Source of the DNA: SSF14 sp037045585
GTDB lineage: Bacteria > Actinomycetota > Acidimicrobiia > Acidimicrobiales > Microtrichaceae
Direction: 5' to 3'
NCBI GenBank assembly: GCA_037045585.1
Contig: JBAOIR010000007.1
Coordinates: 62,001-126,000, forward strand
Length of the DNA: 64,000 nt
Shown here: in pieces, positions 52,742 through 60,526 of the stretch
Layout: each line of letters begins with the position of its first letter
Position numbering within the stretch: the first letter of the stretch is position 1
Notes under the pieces: generated by a model
Databases searched by the model: none
The model's input: the letters and a program-made list of their open reading frames with translations, nothing else
What the model was told of the DNA's origin: nothing
Made by a program: the position numbers and the translations under genes

Positions 52742-53468
52742 CGGTCAGTTTCCCTTCGTCGACCAGCCGCTGCAGGGCTGCAGTTGCGGCCCCCTGCTCG
52801 GCTTCCTTCTTCGTTCGGCCCTCGCCGCGACCCCATTCGACGCCGTCCAGCAGGACGGCCGCCTCGAACTCCCGGGCGTGGTCGGGACCGGCGCCAGCGA
52901 CCTCGTAGCGGGGCACCAGATCGAGCTCGTGAGCTGCTCGTTCCTGCAGCCGCGACTTCGAGTCACCGGTGTCCTTGCCCGCCTCGACCCGTGCGAGATC
53001 GGGTTCGAGGAGCGAGAAGATGACGGTGCGAGCAGCGTCGAAGCCGGCGTCGAGATGCACGGCACCGATCACGGCCTCCGCGCTGTCGGCAAGGATGGAG
53101 TCCTTGTCGTGCCCGCCCGTCGCGGCCTCGCCGCGCCCGAGGCGAATCGCCGGACCGAGATCGACGCGGCGTGCCGCGGTGGCCAGTGTGCGTGTGTTCA
53201 CGAGGGCCGCCCGACGCTGAGCGAGGACACCCTCGGGCAGCGGTGGGTCGGCGGCGAAGAGTCGTTCGGTGATGGCGAGCTGCAGCACGGCGTCGCCCAG
53301 GAACTCGAGCCGTTCGTTCGATGGGACGGCGCCGTGCTCGCCGCACCACGAACGGTGCCGAAGTGCCGCGTCGAGCAGCGAGAGACCCGAGAAGTCGTGG
53401 CCGAGACGGCGCGACAGATCGCCCAGCAGGACGAGTCGGCCAGGCTCAAGCGAGTCGGGCGACGACAT
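52728..53468 (-). CDS. rnc: Ribonuclease III
   Basis: 246 residues. The signature NERLEFLGDAVLQLAI with catalytic Glu and Asp, then DSAEAVIGAVHLDAGF, followed by a double-stranded RNA-binding domain (YEVAGAGPDHAREFEAAVLLDG). It processes rRNA and structured mRNAs. The stop overlaps the Fpg-like gene by 14 bases and its start overlaps the acpP end by 23, so acpP, rnc and the Fpg-like gene are probably co-translated. Confidence 0.96.
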   Translation of the reverse strand: MSSPDSLEPGRLVLLGDLSRRLGHDFSGLSLLDAALRHRSWCGEHGAVPSNERLEFLGDAVLQLAITERLFAADPPLPEGVLAQRRAALVNTRTLATAARRVDLGPAIRLGRGEAATGGHDKDSILADSAEAVIGAVHLDAGFDAARTVIFSLLEPDLARVEAGKDTGDSKSRLQERAAHELDLVPRYEVAGAGPDHAREFEAAVLLDGVEWGRGEGRTKKEAEQGAATAALQRLVDEGKLTDEHG

Positions 53469-53736
53469 AGTCGACAGCGTCGCTCACGAGCTCGAGGTCT
53501 TCGAGGTCTTCGACTTCGATGCCGGGGCCCACGGTTCGCTCGCCGAACTCGTCGACCAGCGCCTCCACCAGTTGGTACTGCGCGAGCGAGTCGGCGTGGA
53601 GGTCGTCGACGAGCGAATCGGTCTCCTTGATCGTCGACGGCTCGATCTCGAGGATCTCACCCAGGCGTTCCTGGACGATCTCGACGATCCGTTGACGATC
53701 GAGGGACGCGAAGTGGGTATGGGTCTCGGCAGGCAT
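53446..53736 (-). CDS. acpP: Acyl carrier protein
   Basis: 96 residues, slightly long. VDDLHADSLAQYQLVEALVDEFG holds the DSL motif whose Ser takes the phosphopantetheine arm. The N-terminus has about 12 extra residues. It carries acyl chains in fatty acid synthesis. It follows rpmF after a 159-bp gap and overlaps rnc. The usual plsX between rpmF and acpP is absent. Confidence 0.92.
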   Translation of the reverse strand: MPAETHTHFASLDRQRIVEIVQERLGEILEIEPSTIKETDSLVDDLHADSLAQYQLVEALVDEFGERTVGPGIEVEDLEDLELVSDAVDYVVARLA

Positions 53737-53895
53737 CGCGGCAACTCCTCGAAGAAACGTTCGTCGGTTCGACCGAACTGAGGCGGAGCAACCGCCACCA
53801 GCACCCCCGAGGGCCGAGCCGGACGGCAGCTTAGACGACCTAAATCCGTTATGTGCGCATCGGTCGGTCAGCCGACCAACACCCGCGATCGTCGA

Positions 53896-54075
53896 TCAGT
53901 CGACTTCGATGGCCTGGCGACCGTGGTACCAACCACAGTTGCCACACACGACGTGCGGAAGCTTCGACACACCGCAACGGGGGCACAGGCTGCGGGACGG
54001 GGCCGAGAGCTTCCAAGCAGACGCCCGACGCATGCGGGTCTTCGACTTCGACATCTTCTTCTTGGGGACGGCCAT
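53896..54075 (-). CDS. rpmF: 50S ribosomal protein L32 (zinc type)
   Basis: 59 residues: MAVPKKKMSKSKTRMRRA is the L32 start, followed by CPRCG and CGNCGWY, a four-cysteine zinc site, and ending GRQAIEVD. The zinc-containing paralogue implies no low-zinc replacement at this locus. The ATG at 54075 has GGAACGACG upstream. It sits between DUF177 and acpP. Confidence 0.95.
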   Translation of the reverse strand: MAVPKKKMSKSKTRMRRASAWKLSAPSRSLCPRCGVSKLPHVVCGNCGWYHGRQAIEVD

Positions 54076-54144
54076 CGTCGTTCCTGCTCACTCGTGGGGA
54101 GGTGGTCTTGGCGGCGCGCACGGACCGTGGCGCACGAACGAGAG

Positions 54145-54150
54145 AGCATA
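54145..54150 (-). promoter_or_regulatory. rpmF: Candidate -10 box for rpmF (TATGCT)
   Basis: On the minus strand TATGCT lies 69 bp before the rpmF start in the 164-bp gap after DUF177. A weak TACCAC is 18 bp upstream of it. Confidence 0.4.
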
Positions 54151-54239
54151 GCCGCGTCCGGTTCGTGGGTGGTAAATCCCGCCTCGGCAGTGCCGCTCCG
54201 AGGGGGTCGACGCGATGGGTGAACGGTACAGCAGCCCCG

Positions 54240-54749
54240 TCAGGTCAGGTCGCGAAGGGCGTCGAGCGCCGCCCAGCGGGGATCCGGCGCCGGTTCGGCT
54301 TCTTCGTCGCTCTCGACCGACACCGGCAACACGTCGGGCACGGGCCCGGCACAGTCGTCGCGGCAGAGCGGGTTGATCGGCAGCCCGAGGATGGCCAGTT
54401 CGCGCACCATCGGCTCCAGATCGATGTGGTCACCGGTGATCGGATACGTCTCGCCCTCGGTCGGGTGCTCCTCGAACACCTCGGCGACCTCGACGTCGAG
54501 CGGACCCTCCACCTTCTCGAGGCATCGTCGGCACTCGCCGCTCCAACGGCCGGTGACGGTGCCGGTCGCGGCGATGCCGCCCGACAACGTCTCGAGCAGC
54601 AGGTCGACCTGCAGTGCCGAACCGACCTCGACGCGCACGCTGGCCAGCCCAACGTCGTCGAGCTCGACCGTTTCCGACACCGTCTTCTGGTTGCCGACGG
54701 AGCGGCGAAGCTCGACGACGTTGATGAGGAGTGGGTTGCCGCCGGTCAT
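54240..54749 (-). CDS. DUF177/YceD family protein
   Basis: 169 residues. VRVEVGSALQVDLLLETLSGGIAATG, then GECRRCLEKVEGPLDVEVAEVFEE, is the YceD pattern, with the metal-like CxxC (CRRC) and, near the end, NPLCRDDCAG. YceD/DUF177 is linked to 23S rRNA or ribosome metabolism and always sits upstream of rpmF. The ATG at 54749 is 31 bp after the sepIVA-like stop. Confidence 0.9.
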   Translation of the reverse strand: MTGGNPLLINVVELRRSVGNQKTVSETVELDDVGLASVRVEVGSALQVDLLLETLSGGIAATGTVTGRWSGECRRCLEKVEGPLDVEVAEVFEEHPTEGETYPITGDHIDLEPMVRELAILGLPINPLCRDDCAGPVPDVLPVSVESDEEAEPAPDPRWAALDALRDLT

Positions 54750-54780
54750 CGTCGAACCTCCCGCGCCCGTCGGGCTGGGA

Positions 54781-55384
54781 TCAATCGAGCTCCTGATCGA
54801 AGAACGCTGCCGCTTCGGACGAATCGTCGTCGTCGTACACACCGGCGGTGCGGTGGCCGAGCTCGGCCTCCGCGATCGTCGTGCCGGCGAGCTTGCGGCG
54901 GCCACCAGCGACCGTCTTCGACAGGCGGTCGAGGACCACCTCGAAACTCGCGAGCTTCTGGTCGCAGTAGTCCTCGGCCTCGCGCATCATGCGACGAGAC
55001 TCCTGCTCGGCGTCGTCGAGGATCTGCTGAGCGTGCTGGTTCGCTGCCTTCACGACCTCGGTGCGCTGCACCATTCGAGCGACGTGGGACTTCGCGTCGG
55101 CGATGATCTCCTCGGCCTCGCGGTGTGCCTTGGCGCGGGAACTCCTCGCGCTCCTTGAGCAGCCAGCGGGCCGCCCGCAGCTCGTCGGGGAGGTGGGCGA
55201 GCACGTCGTCGAGGATGTCGAGGACCTCCTCGCGGTGCACCATGACCGTCGACGACATGGGCACCGACCGGGCGACCTCGACGATCTCCACCAGCTGGCG
55301 GAGCTGATCCTCGGAGCGGTAGGTCGGAAGCGTGTCGGTCGTCGACGACGAGTCGTCCACGCCGTCCTCGGTCGGTCGGCTCAT
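54781..55384 (-). CDS. DivIVA/SepIVA-like coiled-coil protein, one frame break
   Basis: Start ATG 55384 overlaps the coaD stop as ATGA. The N-terminal half (EDQLRQLVEIVEVARSVP, EVLDILDDVLAHLPDELRAARWLL) and the C-terminal coiled coil (VVKAANQHAQQILDDAEQE, MMREAEDYCDQKLASFEVVL) are in different frames. Removing one base from GGG at 55137-55139 joins them through AKAHREAEEIIADAKSHVA into 200 residues. In mycobacteria the DivIVA-family SepIVA (septum and envelope control) lies at this locus near DUF177. The end (AAAFFDQELD) is acidic. Confidence 0.82.
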
Positions 55385-55860
55385 GAGGGGTACTGCTCCT
55401 TCAACTTCGCCGCCACGCACGGCGGGACCATCGAGGTGACATCGCCGCCGAAGCGGGCGATGTCGCGAATGAGCTTGGACGCGAGGAACGAGTGCGACGA
55501 GGTCGTCGGGATGAACAAGGTGTCGACCCCGGAGATGGAGCGGTTCATCTGCGCCATCTGCAACTCCGACTCGAAGTCGGAGACCGCCCGCAGGCCCTTC
55601 ACGATGAAATGTGCGCCGACGTTGCGGGCGAGGTCGACGACGAGGGAACTGAACATCGTGACCTCGACGTTGTCGAGGTGGGCGAACGCCTCTTCGATGA
55701 GCGCCTGGCGGTCCTCGAGGGAGAACAGCGGCTCGCCCTTCTGCGGGTTGCGCATCGCCGCGACCACGACCTTGTCGAACAGCCGGGCCGCGGTCTCGAC
55801 GATCTCGACGTGTCCGTTGTGAACGGGGTCGAACGAACCCGGATAGAGAACCACGGTCAC
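55381..55860 (-). CDS. coaD: Phosphopantetheine adenylyltransferase
   Basis: 159 residues, the normal length. GSFDPVHNGHVEIV (HxGH motif), VDLARNVGAHFIVKGLRAVSDFE, and SSHSFLASKLIRDIARFGGDV for the ISSTxxR-like motif. It makes dephospho-CoA in the coenzyme A pathway. Its stop overlaps the sepIVA-like start, and the rsmD stop is just 4 bp upstream, so the three form one unit. Confidence 0.96.
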   Translation of the reverse strand: MTVVLYPGSFDPVHNGHVEIVETAARLFDKVVVAAMRNPQKGEPLFSLEDRQALIEEAFAHLDNVEVTMFSSLVVDLARNVGAHFIVKGLRAVSDFESELQMAQMNRSISGVDTLFIPTTSSHSFLASKLIRDIARFGGDVTSMVPPCVAAKLKEQYPS

Positions 55861-55864
55861 TGCA

Positions 55865-56410
55865 TCAACTCCTGGGGGCTACGGGCGGGTTCGGGTGCGC
55901 CCGGGTCACGATCTGCACCACCGTACTTCCGTACGTGCGGTCCCTCACGACATCCCATCGGGCGGTGACCGCGACGGCACGATCGGACTCGATCACGAGG
56001 GTCTCGGCGTCGACGGCATCGAGGAGGTCGGGCCACTGGTCGAACGCGTACGGCGGGTCGGCGAGGGCCAGGTCGAAGGTCGAGCCGCGGAGGGCGAACC
56101 GCGTCGCGTCAGCGGTCACGACCGTCGCCCGGTCGTCGAGGCCGCACCGGCGAAGGTTCTCCTCGATGACCCGAACGGCGCGACGGTCCGACTCGACGAA
56201 CGTCGCCCTTGCCGCACCGCGTGACAGGGCCTCGATGCCGAGCGCTCCGGAACCGGCGAACAGGTCGAGCACGGTGGCGTCGACGACGACGTCGAGCGAC
56301 CCGAGGGCGTTGAAGATCGACTCGCGAACCCGGTCGGAGGTCGGGCGGGTGCTCGTGCCCGGCGGGGCGTCGATCGTCCGTCCCCGAGCCGTCCCGGCCA
56401 CCACGCGCAT
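55865..56410 (-). CDS. rsmD: 16S rRNA (guanine-966-N2)-methyltransferase
   Basis: 181 residues. MRVVAGTARGRTIDAPPGTSTRPTSDRVRESIFNAL is the RsmD start; VLDLFAGSGALGIEALSRGA binds SAM; LALADPPYAFD is the catalytic DPPY motif. It methylates G966 of 16S rRNA. The ATG at 56410 gives the family N-terminus. A 144-bp gap separates it from recG, with no clear promoter seen. Confidence 0.95.
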   Translation of the reverse strand: MRVVAGTARGRTIDAPPGTSTRPTSDRVRESIFNALGSLDVVVDATVLDLFAGSGALGIEALSRGAARATFVESDRRAVRVIEENLRRCGLDDRATVVTADATRFALRGSTFDLALADPPYAFDQWPDLLDAVDAETLVIESDRAVAVTARWDVVRDRTYGSTVVQIVTRAHPNPPVAPRS

Positions 56411-56554
56411 GGCCAGCACGGTAGTCCGCGCCGGACGCTCCCCCGGCCGGACGTGATGCTCGACGATCGGCCGTCGGAATCCCGAGAGGAATGAACCGCA
56501 GCGCACGCCTGGCGTGCGCTGTGGTGCACACTTGCCAACGCCCGGAGCGCGTCG

Positions 56555-58721
56555 CTACCCCTTGAGGAGGAACTCTTCGTCTTCCTCGCCCAGGAACAGC
56601 TTCAGCTCGTCACGGAGGGCCGGGAGGTGGTGCAGCCCGTCGCCGGGCCCGGCGTCGTCGTCGATGAGCTCGAACGCGACCTCGTGGGCACGTTCCACCC
56701 AGGGCCGGTCACGGCGGAGCGACGCCAGCCGCAGGTCGTTGCGGCCCTTCTGCCGCTCCCCCATGATCGTGCCTTCGCCACGCAGATCGAGGTCGACCTC
56801 GGCCAGGTCGAACCCGTCGGTCGTGCGCACCATGGCCTCGAGGCGGGCCTCGCCGTCGGGCGTGGGCTCCCCCGCGACGAGCACGCAGAACGACCGGTGG
56901 GCACCACGCCCGACCCGGCCCCGCAGCTGGTGCAACTGCGCGATGCCGAACCGGTCGGCGTCGAGGATGACCATGACGGTGGCGTTGGGCACGTCGACGC
57001 CGACCTCGATCACCGTCGTGGCCACCAGCACGTCGAGGTCACCGCGAACGGAACGCCGTCATCGTGGCCTCCTTCTCCTGCGACGTCATACGGCCGTGCA
57101 GCAACGCCAACCGCAGCCCGTAGAGCTCGCCGGCCGACAGCTGTTCGAAGGTCTCGGTCGCCGACGACACCTCGAGCTTCTGGGACTCCTCGATGAGCGG
57201 GCAGACCACGTAGCACTGCCGGCCCTGCTCCACCTCGCCCCGGACGAGCTTCCACGTGTCGTCGACGTCGGACTCCGAACGCGCCCAACTCGTCTCGATG
57301 GGCGTGCGGCCCGGGGGCAGCTCGTCGAGGACCGACACATCGAGGTCGCCGTAGACCGTCATGGCCGCCGTCCGCGGGATCGGCGTCGCGGTCATCACCA
57401 GCACGTCGGGTGCCGTGCCGTCGGGATTCGAGCTTCGGAGCGCAGCACGCTGCTCGACACCGAACCGGTGCTGCTCGTCGATCACGACGACACCGAGCGA
57501 ACGGAACTTCACCGCGTCCTGAATGAGCGCGTGGGTGCCGACCACGATGTCGACGCCTCCGTCGGCGAGGTCGGCCAGGATCTGCTTGCGTTCGGCACCC
57601 GTGACCCGGTTGGTCAGCAGGGCGATGCGCAGCTCGCGGTCCTCGAACAGCGAACCCTCCTCGGCGGGCACCTGGAACCCGGCGAGGTCGCGCCGCAACC
57701 CCAGCGCGTGTTGCTCGGCCAGCACCTCGGTCGGCGCCATCATCGCCCCCTGGTGCCCGCCCTGCACCGCCGCCAGCAATGCGCTCACCGCCACGACCGT
57801 CTTGCCGGCGCCGACGTCGCCCTGCAGCAGCCGGTGCATGGGGATCGGGCGGGCGAGGTCGGCGATGATCTCGCCGATCACCCGCTGCTGGGCACCGGTG
57901 AGCGGGAACGGCAGCCGCTGCCAGTAGGTCGACATCAGCGCGGTCGAGGGGTCGTGGACGATGCCGACGGAGGTGAGCTCGAGCGCCCGCTTGCGAAGCA
58001 CCAGCGCCAGCTGGATGCGCAGCAACTCGTCGAACACGAGACGCTTGCGGGCCGCAGCCGACTGTCCCATGGACTCGGGGGTGTGGATGCCGATGAGCGC
58101 CGTCTGCCGATCGACGAAGTCGAACCGCTCGAGGATCCCCGCGGGCAGCGGCTCGGCGATGCCGCGGGGTTCGCACCGTCGGAGGGCCTGGGCGCACATG
58201 TCACCGAGGTCCCACGTGCTCAGCCCCGACTTCTCGCTCTGGGGATAGACCGGAATGATCTTGCCGGTGCGGTTGCCGATCAGGTCGACGACGGGATTCG
58301 TCATCTGGCGCACGCCCCGGAAGTCCTCGACCTTGCCGTAGAAGATGGCTTCGGTGCCGACGGGCAGCTGCTTCTCGCGCCAGCCCTGGTTGAAGAAGGA
58401 GATCTTGAGCCGGCCCGTCTCGTCGGCGATGTCGCCGGTGACCATGGCGCGACCGCCCTTGACCCGCCGCGACGAGATCGACCGCACGGTCGCGAGCACC
58501 ATGCCCTCCTCGCCCGGGCGGAGATCGCGCACCTTGGCCTGGTTGGTGCGGTCGAGGTATCGCCTCGGGTAATGCGTGAGGAGGTCGAGGAGCGAGTCGA
58601 TGCCCAACTTGTGGAGACCGTCGAGCTTCTTCGGGCCGACTCCGCTCAGCCGCTCGACGGGGATGGCGGCCAGATCGGCGAGCGTGATCGGCGTGGGGTC
58701 GGGCGGGGCGGAACTAGCCAC
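56555..58721 (-). CDS. recG: ATP-dependent DNA helicase RecG, one frame break
   Basis: RecG reverses stalled forks and migrates branches. From GTG 58721 (VASSAPP) the frame has the wedge domain (RLSGVGPKKLDGLHKLGI; VRSISSRRVKGGRAMVTGDI), Walker A GDVGAGKT, VIDEQHRFG and TATPIPRTAAM, then stops at 57039. The family continues in another frame with GDLDVLVATTVIEVGVDVPNAT and RFGIAQLHQLRGRVGRG, ending at 56555. Removing one base near 57042-57047 restores MTAFRSGDLDVLV and gives 721 residues, the normal length. The start overlaps the DAK2-protein stop. Confidence 0.93.
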
Positions 58722-59661
58722 GGCGATCGCGCACCACGATTCCCGACGGCCGCCCGAGCCCGACGGCCGCCTCGATGACGGCACCGATGTCGTCGCTGCA
58801 GACCGACGCCGTCAGGCGACCGTCGGCCGTGAGCAGCTGCACCTCGTCACCGAGGCTGATCCACGCGCGCTGCAGGCGCTTGCCGAGCTCGTCGACGGCG
58901 GTCGCCGGGTCGGCGCCGGGAGCCGCTGGCGAGGACAGCGACAGCGTGATCTCGTAGCGGAACCGTTCGTCGGCGAACACCTCACCGTCGTCGTCGGCGT
59001 CCTCGGGGAACTCCCACTCGGGAAGCTCGGGGTCGTCACCGTGGATGACCGCCACGAACGCGTCGACGAGCACGAGCAGGCCGGCACCGCCGGCGTCGAC
59101 CACCCCGGCCTCGGCGAGGGGCGCCCACAGCTCGGGCGTACGCTCCAACGCGTCGAGCCCACGGTCGGCCACCTCGATGACGAGCTCGGGAAGCGCCATA
59201 CCGTCGTCGGCCCCACGCAGCGCCACCGCCGTCAACACCTCGGCCACCGACGGCAGGGCCCCGGGGCGGACGTCGGCGGTGGACTCGGCGATGGCGTCGG
59301 AGCCGGCCTCGAACGCCATCGCCAACCGCACCGGGTCGAGCGCATCGGCGTTGCGGCAGAGCTCGGCGAACCCGCCGAGGAACGCCCCGAGCATGCGACC
59401 CGATCGGCCCACCCCGGCGCTCGTTGCGACCGACTGCAGGTCGGTGGCGAGTTGGGTGAGCGTGACGCCGGGGGTGAGGCCGGCGACCACTGCGCCGAGC
59501 GTGGCGGCGAGATGCGTGCCGGTGTCACCGCCGTCGATGCCCTCCAGCTGGTCGAGGCGGTCGAGGCGATCGAGCGCCGGGGCGTGGGCGAGCATCGACT
59601 CCTGCGCCGCGACCAGCACGTCGACCACGTCGTCGGCCCGCAATTGGGTCAGTGGATCCAT
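58714..59661 (-). CDS. DAK2/DhaL-domain protein (FakA-like, short form)
   Basis: 315 residues. An N-terminal DhaL-type ATP-binding domain includes DGGDTGTHLAATLGAV (usual form DGDTGTNM) and GGRSGRMLGAFLGGF-like helices, with DAGGAGLLVLVDAF near residue 195. FakA proteins, which phosphorylate fatty acids on FakB, have about 550 residues with a middle and a C-terminal domain; this one ends after a partial middle region. It precedes recG, as in other actinobacteria. It may be a shortened kinase subunit; a FakB partner is not in the window. Confidence 0.78.
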   Translation of the reverse strand: MDPLTQLRADDVVDVLVAAQESMLAHAPALDRLDRLDQLEGIDGGDTGTHLAATLGAVVAGLTPGVTLTQLATDLQSVATSAGVGRSGRMLGAFLGGFAELCRNADALDPVRLAMAFEAGSDAIAESTADVRPGALPSVAEVLTAVALRGADDGMALPELVIEVADRGLDALERTPELWAPLAEAGVVDAGGAGLLVLVDAFVAVIHGDDPELPEWEFPEDADDDGEVFADERFRYEITLSLSSPAAPGADPATAVDELGKRLQRAWISLGDEVQLLTADGRLTASVCSDDIGAVIEAAVGLGRPSGIVVRDRRG

Positions 59662-59840
59662 CGGCTGGGAAGCTACCCGCTCACGGTGACACCCACTGGT
59701 TGCCGACGGTGGCCGGCATGATTGGGGGGCGCCCGTTGGGGGCTGCTAACATCGCCGGAGCGTTTGGAGAGCCCGCCGAGGGCCGCGCCCCCGGTGCATC
59801 CAACCAGCCTCCATCCCCACGAACGATCAGGTGCCGAACC

Positions 59841-60047
59841 ATGTCCTCCGTCTGCGAGATCTGCAACAAGAAGCCGGGATTCGGCATGAGTGTCAGCCAC
59901 TCCCACCGCCGCACGAAGCGTCGTTGGAACCCGAACATCCAGCGGGTCCGCGCCGTGGTCAACGGTGCGCCCAAGCGGGTCAACGTGTGCACGGGCTGCC
60001 TCAAGTCCGGCAAGGTCCAGAAGCCCGTCGCCCGCGTCCTTCCCTAG
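59841..60047 (+). CDS. rpmB: 50S ribosomal protein L28 (zinc type)
   Basis: 68 residues: MSSVCEICNKKPGFGMSVSHSHRRTKRRWNPNIQRV and a C-terminal VCTGCLKSGKVQK. CxxC pairs at both ends form a zinc site. It is divergent from the DAK2 gene, 180 bp away, as is usual for rpmB beside the DAK2/recG pair. In that gap a -10-like TAACAT (59747) with TTGGGG 19 bp upstream could be the promoter. Confidence 0.96.
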   Translation: MSSVCEICNKKPGFGMSVSHSHRRTKRRWNPNIQRVRAVVNGAPKRVNVCTGCLKSGKVQKPVARVLP

Positions 60048-60054
60048 GCACGTC

Positions 60055-60318
60055 ATGCAGGGCGTCATCAAGGCCTTCGATCCCGGCACCGGCGACGGTG
60101 TCATCCTCTGTGATGCCGATCTGGCCGACTACGAACTTCACCCCGACGCCCTCCTGCGGTCGGTGTTCCGTATGCTGCGCCAAGGCCAGCGCGTCACGTT
60201 CGAGCTGACCGACGACGGCCTCGCCACCCAGCTCCGGCTCGGTTCCGAGGCAGACATGGGCACTCCGGGGTTCCATGAGACCCTTCCGAGCGCCGACCCG
60301 GTGGTCGATCCGAACTGA
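60055..60318 (+). CDS. Cold-shock-domain-like small protein, divergent
   Basis: 87 residues, starting 7 bp after rpmB. MQGVIKAFDPGTGDGVILCD resembles the start of cold-shock domains (GTVKWF-G-GFI), and LLRSVFRMLRQGQRVTFELTDDG resembles their end (F-L-EGQ-V-FEV). The aromatic RNA-binding motifs RNP1 and RNP2 are replaced, so nucleic-acid binding is doubtful. A C-terminal tail of about 20 residues adds Pro and Asp. It is probably co-transcribed with rpmB. Assignment is by weak pattern only. Confidence 0.65.
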   Translation: MQGVIKAFDPGTGDGVILCDADLADYELHPDALLRSVFRMLRQGQRVTFELTDDGLATQLRLGSEADMGTPGFHETLPSADPVVDPN

Positions 60319-60386
60319 CGGGACTTTGGTCCCTGTCGCCGGGCGTCCCCCGGTAGCTGAGATGTACGCAGTACCGGTCAGACTGT

Positions 60387-60456
60387 TCACTCGAACGTCG
60401 TGGGAACCCCCCACATGGTCGGAGATACCTCGATTGGCCGTTGCGTCACTCGAACG
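60387..60456 (+). promoter_or_regulatory. pckG: Repeated TCACTCGAACG upstream of pckG
   Basis: The 11-bp word TCACTCGAACG occurs at 60387-60397 and 60446-60456, 59 bp start to start, in the 208-bp gap before pckG. A possible -35 TTGCGT (60441) and -10 TAAGCA (60464) with 17-bp spacing overlap the second copy. It could be an operator; no regulator is known. Confidence 0.4.
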
Positions 60457-60526
60457 ACTTCTTTAAGCAATACGAATCCAGACCTGCCGCCGGCAGGAAC
60501 AATTCGGTGGCGAAACCGGAGGAACC

